Notes under the pieces: generated by a model
The model's database searches: none
Told to the model about the DNA's origin: nothing
The model's input: the letters and a program-made list of their open reading frames with translations, nothing else
Source: Baylisascaris procyonis
Taxonomy: Eukaryota > Nematoda > Chromadorea > Rhabditida > Ascarididae
DNA length: 64,000 bases
Assembly: GCA_037389465.1 (NCBI GenBank)
Contig: JAZARR010000174.1
Location: 1,240,001-1,304,000, forward strand
Reading direction: 5' to 3'
Position numbers and translations under genes: made by a program
Part shown: piece by piece, positions 1 through 18,054 of the stretch
Layout of the letters: every line of letters begins with the position of its first letter
Numbering within the stretch: the stretch's first letter is position 1

Positions 1-1480
1 CGCCCGTTTAAATACACCACTGATCACATCGCTTTCATGAAAGCCGAAATGACAGCTTCATGGTCAGAACATAAAGCGTAGAAGGTTTGTGCTTCATACT
101 AAGTTTGATTATATTTTAACGCTGTACTTGATACTCTAACAACGAACATGACTGCTCAATGTTTCAATAAAAAGGTTATCAGTAGTTAACATATCAAGAG
201 TGTTTATCATTCACTTCGACATTATCATACCCACTACCCACCCTTCAACTTCCAAGGAATATAGTTCATGCAAGCAGGGAAATGCTAAGGAATTTCCGCC
301 AACTTTTTCCTCAAAAAACTAACGTTTCTTCATAGCCTTTTGGACGGGAATAATACTTCTGCAATAACTACACCAATATATCGCTTCATTCTCATCAATT
401 AGAATCCACTCACCGTCTAGTGCGGCTATTTATTTCATGTTCTTTCGAACAATATTCCCGCAACAACTGAACGATTTCGCGCTTCAAACATAGTTAATTA
501 AGTGGAATTTCAGATCAGTTTTCAGATAGTAAAAATTTTAAAGGCCTTTCGAACTTTATTCGATATTCTATATGTTGAAATTTTTAGCTGCTATAAACAA
601 GTAAGCATTATGTTGGAAAACTGTTCGGTATCCCTGAAATAAGCAACGCGCAAATAAAACCTCATCAGTAATGCAATCTTCAGTCAGGAAAACAAGCGCG
701 GTGCCGGTGCCATAGCAAGAATGGAAATAAAGATTGAAGTGCTTAACAATAGAGCAAGATAAGCGTATTTTTTGCTCGATCTATTTGTGGCCTAGCGGTT
801 GTTCTTCCTCCTAATCCTGGATGATGCAACTGCCTCCTGAGCGATTGTAGGATATGTTCGCCTTTTTGAAGGGCGGGTTGTGGGAGAGGGATCTTCCCAC
901 CGAAAATGTGTGAAAGATACACCTCAGCTAAAACTAATATAAAAGACGAGAAAACAGAAATGTGTAAACGACAAAGCGAATCTATTGGGAGATGACATTG
1001 GAAAGTCAATGCTGATGTTCTCTTTCAAAAAAAGAATATCTGCGCAACGTGCATGAAATTATAGCGCCGCCGCAGTCACAAAAAAACGTCAACAGGTGCG
1101 GCTAATTGTGCGAACGAATTTGACTGCTTCTCACACGAAAATACTATTTCTTCAAAATACTTCTTCAGTTCCTCTCGTAGAAAAAACCAAAAAAGAAACT
1201 ACAGCCTCCCAGAATCAACCAACTGATTTTAGTAACAAAACAAACAGTCATCGTTTTGGAAACTACTATGATGCGAGAACATCACCTAAGCATGAAAGTA
1301 TAAAGTTTCTCTACAGACAGCACTAAATGGGAAGTGTGTTTGTACTACCACGAATGTAAGTGAGCTTTAAAGCACTATCTAATCAGCAGTTCTGTGAACC
1401 AACTCCCATAAGACATCTGGAAATTCCGTTTGCGAAGTATATTATAGAGATGCCTCATCTCTTCTTTTCTACACAGGTTT

Positions 1481-1583
1481 ATGTGCGTACGTGTGCGTGA
1501 GTGTATGTGTGTGTTTGCGTGTGTGTGCGTGGGTGTGTACGCGTGTGTGTGTACGCGCATATGTATGTGTGTGCGTGTGTCGC
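1481..1583. repeat. (TG)n-rich microsatellite
   Basis: Imperfect GT/GTGC repeats. Cys/His/Thr-rich ORFs across it on the minus strand are translation artefacts. Confidence 0.9.
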
Positions 1584-2567
1584 TCCAAGTTGGCAGCTAC
1601 CGAAGTTATGCAATCAGGTGTTGCAACATGTAATATGTGATGAGGTGCCACAATCGATGGTATGAGGATTTCTTACAACAACGTCCAAGATTATCCATCG
1701 ACATAGTTACATGGATTTAAATATGCTTTAAAATTGGAACGCATTTTAAGGAAGATGGTTTCGCGTTTAGCAGCCATTGAAGTTGCACTAGCAAAACACC
1801 TGTGTAAATGAGTGCCTTGATCGAAACGAATCCTTTGGACGCTGTGCATATTTTACTGTTTCATGGCAGTTTGTGGAATTGACTGCTCTGATGAGCGCAA
1901 ATGCAAAAATGCAGCGCCTTCTCATGCATGCTTTCCAGTGCAATTGACTGTGCACTGTTTCAGTATATATTTGGCATTCTTTCCGTAAGCAAGCTACCTT
2001 ATCTTCTCCCTCTCTTCCCCTCCTTTTCCTTCTCTCCCATCCCACTTCCATTTTTGCATCCACTTTTGCAAATGAAGGAGATGTGAGTGGCACTGCTTAT
2101 AATAATGATAAGTGGCTATTCTGTGGAACGTCGATAAAGCACAAATTAGTGTTTTTCGACAATCGGGAAAACTTCAGAGACTGAAGGCACTGATCATTCT
2201 TCCCACCCTCATCCTTGGTTTTTTGAATTAAGACATCACCAAGATTCTCTACTTTTCCCTTTTCAAAGCCCTTCTAGCCAGGTCGACTTTTCTGCAAAAA
2301 TTTTGCATCATCTCCGGAAGTCATGGGAGTGGTTAGCTGACATATTTAATTAAGCCTAGGTGAAAACAAGTTACATGACTATCGGAACATTTAAAAAACG
2401 GATCCAAAAAAATCGATGCATTAACAGATCTGCAACACTACGTCAAAACTCGCGCAACGCATGCCAAATTTAACAAATATTTATTGGCAAATATTCATTT
2501 CTATCAAACAATTGAGATGTAAATAACTAACCGGCATGAAGCAATGACAGCAAATGATATTGAGGAA

Positions 2568-2687
<120 letters not shown>

Positions 2688-5600
2688 AGAAAGATAGAGC
2701 ATGAGTTATTTGATCTTTTCACTCCTCTACTGAGACGCGCGCTCATGCGTAAGTTCCGATGTATTTGCATATTTACGTTACATATAGCGGTACTGAAATA
2801 TTATTTTCTTGTTTAAATTTTTCGCTAAGGAAAAAGAATTTCAGTGAAATAGACTTCTTTGATGCATAGAGTTGCTGCATAAAAAGTAATGAAGAAAGCA
2901 TCTATGTTATGAATAGAATACGGCATTTGTTGTGATATAGGCAGACGTATAGAAAGGGGGGGGGGGGTGGGTATATAAAGATCGAATGTCTACGAAAATT
3001 GCCGAAAGTGTTTTGATAAAATGGCTCGAGCATCGGAACGGCTCCATTTGGAACTGACTCATAGAATTCGCAAACAGCCAACCAAAGAAGAACGTTCACA
3101 TTACAATCGTACAACTCTCGTCTGACAACTATATTCCACCAACGTTTCGCCAGCAGATTTCGCTCATTTATTACAGAAAAAAAAAAAGAAGAAGAGAACA
3201 ATGGTCATATAATTTCGTTGAAAGACTTATTCAGCCAAAATTCATTTTCATTTGACAATGAATTATACTGGATGACTCAAGGATTGTGCCATTTTATTTT
3301 TCGTATAAAGTGGTAGTCAGTGAAATCTTGCAATTAACAATTTCCATCAAATTTAAACATTCCAAAGCAATAAGATTCCTCAAACCGGAAGCAAATTTGA
3401 CTTTCTAAAATTAATGAAAGGATTTTATAATGAGCAGAAAGCAACATTTCCTTCATCTCGAGCATCAACTCTTTGTTTAGTCGAGAGCGTGGAGGCGGTA
3501 ACACTAGAAGGATTTGTAAATCGAATTTTTCTTTATTCTCAAGCATCTTCAGCACAATATCTCTATCAGAAAGTAAAACCTGCGGTCACGAGTGAGATTC
3601 GAGCCTACTGTGCTACGTGCATGTGCTCTAAGCAACTAAGTTGTTGAGCGAATATCTTCACGGCACCTTTTTCATAGCATATGATACAATGCTCAGCTTG
3701 ACACCCTCACTGAGGATTATATGATATTGCGCGTATACATTACCATAGCGCGTAGTTTACCTCAACGAGGATTTGCTAGACACAGAAAACGTATGTATAT
3801 ATTCACTGATGAATTATCATTTTGTTTTCCCTATTCCTTTTCCAATCCTAATAGCACCACTTTTATTAAAACTCACCTGAATGATCTACTCAGAAATCAG
3901 TGGTTTGCATTCTAGTACATAAACCTATCTGACGTTTATACAACAATTATCGTTTGCACAAGAAAAATAAAGAAATATTATGTGCTGTGTAATTTGCTTG
4001 AAACAAAAAAGGAGTGCAAAAATGCCAAATCGCGACAATCGGTTCGCCATACCTGAAAAAGTGAACTCATTGCGATCATCTTCTTATACTTTAGCGATCC
4101 TCTTGTCGCATATTTGCACAAAACAACGCAATCGACGATCGTTAAGTGAAAAAAATTGCCAACAGGGGAACAAATTTTAAACAAGAATCTATGCCTAAAT
4201 TTCATAATTAACTTCATTAAATTAACTGACTCCTTAAATATTCACAGCAATCGCAGTTCGGGCATTTGACGTTTGCATTGCGATAAATTGGTTCAAATGA
4301 GATGTAATTTGCACTATAAAATGAAAGGATAAAAACGTACAGCATAAATTTTGCTCGACGATGATATGCCTTTTCGAGTAATCAGCAGAGCAATTGTTTT
4401 TCAGTAAGGTCCATCAAACTTATGACTTAAACTGTGGTTTTTTTTTCTGCGTCAATCCTAAATCTCTATTCTAGACATAAATTTTCGATGTTATATTCGT
4501 CACAAATGATAAGCGTTATCACTTGCAATAAAAAAAATTGTACTATTATGAGAGATTCATATTTGTCTCGTATGCAGTACCCTGCATTATTGAATCGGAC
4601 AAAAAATTGAAAGAAATGGAGTGTAAATAATGCGATTCTCTTGCATTCACTAAGTGGGAAAGAATTTTAGTGGTACTTTTATGTTTGATTCTTCAATGTT
4701 GACATGATGAGCTTATGATAATGTTATAATGGACGATCGCAAGTCGAGTCGAATCGCAGTAATATCTGTCTCCTTTCTCGCTCTCCTTTCCCTCACCTAA
4801 TATTTTATCTCCCACCAAATTTGTCAATTTATTCTAGATTTCCAGTGCTCTACAACATAAACACATTTCCAATGGAAATATTTTTCGTTATATATTCTGC
4901 AACATAAATCTAATCATAAATCATCCTTGATGATAAGATTATGGGCTGTTGAAGAGTAAATAAGACAAGAGAAAAAATCGCATAAAAATTTAAGTGTTCC
5001 TCAATATGCGAAAATAGCGAAAAACTGTTTGAACGCCGTAAAGGTAGCGGCGCATTGTTGGTGAGGTTGTTGTTTGAAGTGGGTAAAGGTTGTGCGCATT
5101 AAGAGAAAAAAACGCCGAATTCGAGCTGTAAAGATAAAATCGCGAACGCGAAACGCGATACACTTTTGCTGCAAGTGATCGAGTGTTGTGCCGCTTGGAT
5201 ACTTTCTCAACCACTCAACACGATTCTCAACTTCAATATTTCTCGGTTATAAATCCCGATACATAAAATAGGCGTAACGAGGCGATCAAACGCGGAGATA
5301 ATGGCAATATCAAAGTGCTCCCTCAAGAGAATAGACAGGATCTGTGCTCGTAGTAAGACTCGTCTAACCTCGAATTAAGTTTATTCGTTTCATCCGTAAA
5401 TCACCTTGAGATTATGCGCACTATTCGAAGGACAAGACGGGGAGCAGAAAATAAGAGGGATAAAATCCTTCAAAAACGATGTATATATCCCTCTATTGAA
5501 AGCTTCTTTTTGAGCAAAATCTATTGCAGTCGCCGCAAGTATTCGTAGGTACATATTATTAATGAAAAGTCTGGAATGCGCGAAAAAAGATCGCAAAAGT

Positions 5601-6437
5601 TCAGGATTGGCAAGGTCATTTTCAATTGCTTTCCCGAAACGGAATGGTTCATCCTCTTTCTTGACTATTTCAGTTCTTCACTTCCTGGACAAAACGAGGG
5701 TCAACAATGCAGTGGTGATGGCATTGAGAAGAAAAACGGGAAAAGCATCATTCAGCGATATTTCGGGCATGAATGTTGGCTATGTAAGTGACGATATGAA
5801 GTAAAGCTCAATGGATGATAAGTAGCCAGTCGGCAGTTCCTCCCCAAAGAAGACACCGTTTGTTTCTCCTTCAAGTCGTGCAAACAACACAAATCAGCGC
5901 ACATTTACACATCGACAGCCTCTCTTAGTAGAACCCTATCGGTTGCACTAATTCCTCTCTGCTTCGTACTTCGGGAGGTACTCGACTTCCCTAACCACTC
6001 CCCCCCTCAATTTCTTCATTTGTTGCGAGGTCATACTGCTTAAGTTCGGATGGAAATGATCTGGCTCAAAAAGATGACAACAGTGATGGCAGCGCAAAAT
6101 TGATTCTAGGATTCAAGAAGAGCGAATTATTTCACTCGTGACATCGCAAGTTTGAACTTTTTGATCAACGACATCTTCAAAAAGCCAAGAAAAGGCGATC
6201 TAATAAATTTCCTCAAATATGCTCAAAAAATTAAGCCAGAGACAAGCCATAAACACTAACACAACTGCGACTTGTGGAATCTCGATCAATAGTTGACGAA
6301 CATCACGATATGGGTAGCTCCATTCTCGACTATCTCATTTGTTTGTTCACTATAAAACAATCCCATAGCCTTCAACTCTAAATTAAACTACTGCGCAGCC
6401 CCTACTGAAATCGCCTTTGCAATAATATTCGCGCTCG

Positions 6438-6439
<2 letters not shown>

Positions 6440-6512
<73 letters not shown>
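6440..6512. repeat. (AT)n microsatellite
   Basis: About 70 bp of AT dinucleotide. Confidence 0.97.
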
Positions 6513-6515
<3 letters not shown>

Positions 6516-7599
6516 ATCGAGTCGCGTTTCTAACTTTACACGTATAAAGTTAGAAGCTGTTTCATCGCTACCACACACCTCCTCCAGTCTAGTAGGTTCG
6601 GGAAAATTGTAGTTCCATATTCTCCATGCTCCTCTTCTGCAACATTCCCCCAAAAAGTTGGCAATCTATTAGCTTCAGGCTCTACAATTGGACCTTTGCA
6701 GTAATTCACGCTCTTATTGTATGTGGGCATGATCAGAATCAAATGCCTGTTTTACGATAACCTTTGAGAAGTGATCACCTACTCCTAGGTGATGTATATC
6801 ACTTCAAATTGTTGTGAAGATTTGAAAAAAAGTTGTTCGGCTGTGTGCTCAAAGACGCTATGCATGCACCTTTTTGGCTCTACAGTGATCTTGTTTAGGC
6901 CCATGAACTTCACTGCCTCTGGTTTCTCGCTAAGTGAACTTCGATCATGCATATAAAAGTCCACATCAGACAGACAACCTATGATTCAGATATGACCCAA
7001 ACCCCACTCATCAGTCACACTCAAAATCAGCGTCACCAAAGAGCGGAAGAAAATAGATGTAGCTAGATGTTGCATGTACGTAGGTACTGTCCAGATATTA
7101 CAGATTAAATGTGTGTAATGTGGAGTGAGTGAAGAGGCAAAGAGTCGTTCTCAAGTGGCTCGATGGATGGGTAGAAGTTGCTGCTCATTGCTTAAAGAGA
7201 GCTTCGACGCGAGAACTACTCGAATCGGTTGCGCGTACGGCAGCTTCATTTTCTATTGGAGGATAACATGATAGTGCAGCAGCTCGGTTCACAACTGTCT
7301 TTGCATATAAAAAAATCAGTTAAAATCTCTAGTGAAATTACCGCTTATCGATCAGCCCGCAATTAAAGGTTTGAAACAATTCTTTGAAGCAATCAGTCAT
7401 AATTCTATCAATTATAAATGATTGATTTCTACTTGTTGTGTTGATTAAATGCAATGAAAACAAAGTAAAGAAACCGATCAACCAACTGACTACAATTCAT
7501 AATTAAGTAACTGACATTAAAGGTGACTAAATAGTCTGAAGTTATAGTCACGTTTTTAGATTCGCATTAGATCAATGTTGAGGTATCATTAGCAAAGGA

Positions 7600-7720
7600 C
7601 AAAGTCGAACCAGTCGGTCTTATTATAATTGATAAGCGCCTTTGCCCCGTTAGTGAAAGATTGGGGTTCCAATGCCCGACGTTCTTGCATTTTTTGATTC
7701 TAGATTTCCTTGTATGTTGA
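7600..7720 (+). mobile_element. Possible tRNA-derived SINE relic
   Basis: A tRNA-like stretch with AATTGATAAGCGC (A-box-like) and GGGGTTCCAATGCC (B-box-like). The ends GTCGGTC and GCCCGAC could nearly pair as an acceptor stem. The middle (CTTTGCC, GAAAGAT) resembles the elements near 61.7 kb. The tail is not clearly shared, so family membership is uncertain. Confidence 0.35.
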
Positions 7721-8474
7721 TGATGTTTTAATGTGGCATGAGCCGCATTTAAGTCAGGGCTTGAAACCGTATTATGCAAATCCTTACTCCTCTCGTAGGC
7801 TCATGTTTAACGCACTGACGTCTGACGCATCATGGCAAGACAACATCTAGAGCTTGCAATTGTAATTAATCATAATAATCGAATATAATAATTATTATAA
7901 TATCAAATCAATTAACTGATCAATTGCACAAATAGGAAATAAATAAACAGCACACGAACAATTGCAATAACAAATTAAGACAAAAAATAAAAATGAAAAT
8001 AAATTAGTTTTCTACATACCTCAGCATAGATTGTTCATCCATTCTTTAAGATAATACGCTGTCTCATAGATTTTTTTCATAATGTTCATCCATAAACAAG
8101 ATGTCAAATTTGTTTCATGTAGAAATAAATTGAAATAAACAAATAAAAAAACGCTATTAGCTTAACCACAAGTTGATTCAAGAAATATCTCGAATTTCTA
8201 GTTATTTATGAACTTATTTGCCTTTAAGAATGACCAAAACGTATCCTGTAGACTAGGACACTAATAAATGTCTGTCATAAACGTCATATAATAAAATACT
8301 TTCCACTAATCTTCATCCCATTAAAATACTATCATTTAGTTAAGAAAGTGATGGAAATGAGTGATAATGTGACATCGTAAGGGATCATCTCGGATTAATA
8401 CTTTCTAATCCATTGCATACGTCAAGAAAAGTGAAAGAATCTCATCGTCTAACGCAACGGTGCTAATATTTTAT

Positions 8475-8580
8475 CGCCGAAATTATGTATCAAAGAGCAG
8501 GAATTGAACTTTTTTCTAGTGTGCTGCACATGCCAAGCGCTTTCAGTGAAGTTAATAAATGCAAAGTCGCAAGCACATCG
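8475..8580 (-). mobile_element. Possible tRNA-derived SINE relic
   Basis: On the minus strand CTTCACTGAAAGCGCTTGGC precedes GTTCAATTCCTGC, a good B-box match, at tRNA-like spacing. The A box is weak and no cloverleaf forms convincingly. Confidence 0.3.
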
Positions 8581-8711
8581 TTCGTTTACCCCGTGGATGA
8601 GGTCAGATTTCAATGCCTTGCAGCGGAACATCGCACAATGAGATCGTTATTCAATGTAAATATGAAAGATCAGATTGCGTTATTGCCTGCAGCGCTAGCT
8701 GGTACGGCGGC

Positions 8712-8776
8712 AGGGAGGTGGTTGTAGGGGAAGGAGGGATGGGGCTGAATGAGGGATAAAAAGGGAGGTGACGGGG
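8712..8776 (+). other. G-quadruplex-type G-rich tract
   Basis: Six or more runs of three or four G within 65 bp, with short loops, in otherwise AT-rich DNA. Confidence 0.5.
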
Positions 8777-10213
8777 TACGCGACAAAGCAGCGTTCTAGC
8801 TTCAACAGATAGCCATTTGTGTGAAATCGACTATCAATAAACGCCTCATTTCAATGCGCCCTCCATTCTTTAACAAACGCACAAATCATCCCCTTTGAAG
8901 CCAATAATGCACCTTTGAAGGCACTGCACGGCCAACACTTCCTTTGAGTTCAGTGATGGGAATACTGCAATTGAATTACAGAGCGATAATAAGCAGATTA
9001 TTGACGATATCAGATGAGTTACGGTGCCAGTGCGGCGCGGAGATTGATGCTTTGCATTAGCCACCAATAATGCCAATGAATTTTTATAAGATGTCGATTT
9101 TCAACACATAAACTACTTCCGCTAGATTTCAGTGCCAATGTTTATTGAGAAGCGGAGAGGAGAACACAAGTAAGAAGCAAAGTAAATTTAGACTTACTAT
9201 TTTTTATTTCGACGGATGCATAAAACTTCATCGTTGTTGTTTAATAATTGAAATGCATCGCTTTACAGTGGATACCGGTCGATGGTGCTGGGACAGAGTA
9301 ATCTAATGTTTCGCGTTAATCCTTCAATTAGAAGAGCAACGGTATCATCCGAACTGCTGGTAAAACATCAGGAAATATGAGTGTACAGGATGCGCTACCT
9401 GAAGAGTGATTTATTCACATCACAGTAATCCAGGAAAATGAATTTGAATGAAAAAGTTAATGATCAAGCAAATATTTAAGAAACAAATCCAAGAAATTAT
9501 GCGAAAAGACAACTTTTTTCACATATTAGGCATCGAAAATTTGAAAACTTTTGATCAACAAAAAACTCACTTTTTTTTCGAAAATTTACTTTCTACTGAT
9601 TTTCGCCAAATTTCTTCATAGGGAAAATTCTCCGCCAAAATTGAAGCAAATTGGAGAGAAGGAATTTGCTAATCTCCCCGTCTCACATTAAAAAACTGTC
9701 CATTGACCCTATTATTTCAATGCGAACATCATGAATTACTGAGTACTCAAAGACAGCGATGCATTCTTTTCAGCATTTTATACAAAAATATCTTGTCATA
9801 AGAATACTTGCAATTAAATGGTAGCAGCTATTGAGATTTCAAAGAGAATCACATTGTACAACTCGCAACTGATCGTTAATTCTACATACGTAACATACGA
9901 AAATATGCACCTGCATTAAATCGCTTCACATCGACGATACATTGCATATCTTCATCTGGTTAACACAATGTGGCTTATATTCTACAGGATGAACTAGTGA
10001 TCGAAGTATATACGAACCTATGGAATTTGCAAAAAAAAAGAGGCTTCACGGGTTCACAATGTACCAATATTAAATTGAAAATAATAATCGATAGGTTTAT
10101 AACATCTTTTATATGACCCTTTTTTGACAAGTCACGAACTATTTCTGTGCATTTTTTTCGGGGCCTTCTGAATAGAAATTAATCGATCAATAAATTACAG
10201 ACAGAGTAATCGA

Positions 10214-14289
<4,076 letters not shown>

Positions 14290-15475
14290 TCCCTTAGAAA
14301 ACTGCAGCAGTCCTTTCATCGCTCAAAAATTTGCGTTCTAATGAAATGAAAAACTCAATACCATTGATGGGCAAAGTTATAGAGGTGATCATTCAAGGTT
14401 CACTTTATAATTATTTCATTCTAAACAATTTACAATTCAAACTAGTTTAGCTTTTTGAAGTGAAACTCGATTATACGAATGCATTTAATAGCGTGAACCA
14501 TGAAAAGCTTTATTCAAGCTGTCGACTTACAGCACATTTGGGAAGGCTATAAATCCGACCTCTTGCCTTCTTGATCAAAACTTTCGAACTGAAACGGACG
14601 AAACCTTTTCCCAGTTGTATGTTACTGTCAGTGGTGGGGAGAGATATTGGACCTCATTACATTCCTTCCGCATGTGAACAAGTCATTTATGGCCTGACCC
14701 ACACCTGTAACCACTTGAGGCGCTATAGACCGATTTGCGACCCCATTTTTCAGTTTTAGATTTCGATTGTCTCTCCCAATGACCCGTTGTTTTGTTAATT
14801 GAATATTAATGGCGAAAAATATCGTTTATTGCATATCGGCTTGGAGTATGGATACCCTCTGCAAATTTCTCCGATGTTTTGATTGCTACTGGCAGCTCAG
14901 TCCTAGAATTAGGAGTGTTTAGAAGGCTATATAAATCTTTACATGTTGGCTGGTAAGAACTGGGCGGTCTAGAGGGGCGAAATTGCATTCTTCGGGCAAT
15001 TCAGTATAGCTGGATTGATCACTTTAAGAAGGCTTTCACTTTAGGACGTTCAATTCTGCGCCCAATTCTTGAATATATCTGCCCAATTTGTGGTTCTGAA
15101 ACCGGAAATAGAGATTTCGGAAAATGTACAAATACGTTTCAGAATTTTCCGGATCTATACAATCGGAGCTATGCAAGTCGCCTGCGCATCTTCGGTCTAA
15201 AACTGCTTCAATATCGTCCCCTTCAGATAAATTTCATATTGTGTTGCAAAATTATTAACGACTGCTTTGGTGTTTCACGATCCTGAAGCTTTTAATTATT
15301 CCCGCGAATTTTAACCTTGAAATTCGTTTTTAATTCCTTTCCTTTTTCGATCATAAGAATGTGGCCACTTCGGCGCCCGATGTTTCTGCATTCGCTAGAT
15401 TCCATAAAGCTTTCGACCACAAAAAAATTTGTGTTCTTAAGATGCTTCGTTTAATCATCATATCACATGCTTTAT
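14290..15475 (+). pseudogene. Decayed non-LTR retrotransposon (LINE) reverse transcriptase
   Basis: Frame-shifted, stop-containing RT remnants appear in family order. First is PLMGKVIEVIIQGSLYNYFI (near 14361), resembling the 'ISLTSIIGKVLERII' block. Next is KLDYTNAFNSVNHEKL (near 14460), like RT motif A 'LDFSKAFDSVNHDKL' with the catalytic Asp kept. Then comes a degraded 'SGVPQGSVLGPLLF' block near 14630. The C-terminal region has LRPILEYICPI (near 15055) and YASRLRIFGLKLLQYRPLQ with CCKIIND (near 15170-15260), matching the 'RL..L.L.SLE.RR...DL..CYKI' region of CR1/Jockey-type elements. An RCFC...IP..F relic near 15380 recalls 'RVVN.WN.LP'. No intact YxDD motif was seen. The element is inactive. 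Clade assignment is tentative. Confidence 0.75.
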
Positions 15476-17074
15476 TCCTTTTTGTGTTCGTTTTTTTTTT
15501 CTAACATTCTTTATTTTGCTTGCAAAATAAACATTTCACAACAACAATGAGACTAAAGAAATTTCTGAAATTCAAATCCTCAACTCTTTTCCGATTTCGA
15601 CTGCAAACAACAAAAGAATCGACTGATTCGAAATTCATTAAGGTTATTTCATTGTTTTATAGGCCGACCAACGAAAATAATTTCCAACAACGATGTCACG
15701 GCCAAATGATCAATAACTTTGCTAAATTTTGCCGTCTTCCCCCATCTCACCACTAACAGTTTACTGTGAAAATATTCGGTGACAAACTTCACTTTCTTCT
15801 TTCCCAATGAAAAGTTTTGATTAAATTCGATATCCTCCCTCGTCTTTCACACATCAAATTCCCGTGAGCAACTTCCGATATGCCGAAATGCCAAAAAATA
15901 TATTTCACATTCGACTTAGCAATTCGTCGGTAAGCTGCAATTTTAATGTATGGCACAAAGATTCAATTCATAAATGTGAGTTTAACTTGGGCAGACATTG
16001 AAAGGTTCTCGCAAGCGCACACATAGCAGTACACTTTGTTGGCAATATATGGCATCTCTTCACCTAGGCTGCACAAATGTCTCTAGAATATTTGACGCTT
16101 AAGAACAATCGGCACCACATGCTAGTATAGGCAGTGCTATTCCACGCAATTCACAATGTTAGCACATGATTTAAAACTCTGAGGTCAAACCACTTCATAC
16201 TATAGTAATACAGTGTCATGATTGGAAACGATTGCTGATGGGCCTGTCCATACAAGGATTGAAACCATATGTAATCAAAATCCCATCACATATATCACCC
16301 CTGATATGACATATGCCCTCTTAGGTGAAGCAGTTTGATAAAGCAACATTTAAAAGCAAAGCATTGATATTTTACAAGAAAATATATTCAGCCCAACCAA
16401 GTGGGAGATGGCGGCGAGTGAATGCATTCAGCACACAACCCCACTGCCGCAATTCTTTAAATTGAAAGAGTAAGACATACAAAACGATTGCAGCAAAAGC
16501 ACAACTAATATTTATACAAATCGGTGATAAAACACTTTCAAGTAACTGAGAGAACACAACATGAGCAATTAACGATAAACATATATTCCAATAATCTGCT
16601 CCCTCATCAATCACACGGCAAGAACTGAGTAATGCAAATGGAAAAACAAGAGCACAGGGATATCTGAGGAACCGAAATCATTTGCACTTTTGCATTTCAC
16701 TCATTCGATTTATGACTTTCAAGAATTAATAAGAAACAGTAAAGTACACAAAGTAATGCCTTCGTATTTTACACGATCCATCCACCCTTATGAATCGTTC
16801 ACAAAAATCTCTTTTATGGCCTGGTTGACGTAAAACTGAAATCCGACCGATTTAAAATGCATGCAAAATCTTTGAAACCATTAGATATTCAATTTCTTCC
16901 AAAACCAAAATGTAATATGATATAAAAGCTCTCCATATAGCGTACAAAATATCTGTTAAAGTTACTCTTGGGTTGACACAGAGACAGAGATAGACACACA
17001 CAGACAGACGCACCTACACACATGTCCACAAACACGACAGACCTCCAATGCAGGAGCAAAATTGCAGAACCCAA

Positions 17075-17218
17075 AGGAAGGGGCTATGAAGATTTAAAGA
17101 AAGGTAAGAAGAAGGAAAAAGGGGCTAAAGAAAAGGGTGAAGCAAGAAAAGAAAGGAAGCAAAAGACAGAAAAAGAAAGAAATTGCAGAACAAAAGAAAA
17201 GATAGAAGGAAACTGAGA
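17075..17218. repeat. Polypurine (GA-rich) tract
   Basis: About 140 bp almost entirely A/G on the plus strand. The Lys/Glu-rich plus-strand ORF across it reflects composition only. Confidence 0.8.
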
Positions 17219-18034
17219 TAATATAAAAACTCAAGTTATGCTTAGCATCGAGAATAGTATCTCACAATAACTTTCTCAGAATTATACTACTCCTCTTTTG
17301 TTCCTCACCTTCAATCCCTGTTATACAACCCATCTCAAGATGTAAAACATCTGCACAACACACAGCCGTCCGTCTGCACCACCTGGACTGTTAACATGAA
17401 TATTGCGCTTGAAAAAAATACTGTCCGAGTGCTCCTTCTTTTAGAAGTCCCCGAAATCCAGAGTCACTCTTGAAGTATTCCGATTTGAGGAAGAACGGTT
17501 GGAGAAATGACTTTCTTGGCTCCAAATATCGAAACACTTTAATGTAAGCAATGATTTCTATCAGATTTTTATTCCTGTTGACGGAGAGCAACAAAAAGAA
17601 CGAAAATGGAGCAATATATCATTCACTATGTAATTAAATTGTAAGGGACCTTTTAAGCCGGTAAGCAATACATCTGTTTCCTTAAACCAAAACAAAATAT
17701 CACTTCCAAACAGTGCATTACGACGGCGTCATGTCTGTGAATAAAGAGGTGTGCGTCGGCCTATCTGCTAGGCATTTTCAATTGGAGATGAGTTGAGAAA
17801 TTTGATATGTGTAACATTAATCACAGAATGACCTGTATCACACTGATCCGTCAACATCTAAAGAAGCTCTATGCACCTCTAAGTATCAGAAAACTTGAAT
17901 ACTTTTTGCACCGGTCAGATTTTCGTTTTGCAATGGTCGAATCACAAAGAAATGAATCTTTCACGGAAGATGCATTCGATTACCAAAAATTTGACGACAC
18001 TGTTTTGCATATTTTAATTTTTTTTTAGCAAGCC

Positions 18035-18054
18035 GGGAAGGGAAGGGAAGGGGG
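18035..18054 (+). other. G-quadruplex-type motif downstream of gene A
   Basis: Perfect GGGAA repeats: four G-runs with 2-nt loops, on the strand opposite to gene A's coding strand, about 470 bp beyond its stop codon. Confidence 0.6.

Noticed and set aside
1375..1651. Thr/His-rich ORFs
   Set aside because: Translations of a TG microsatellite.
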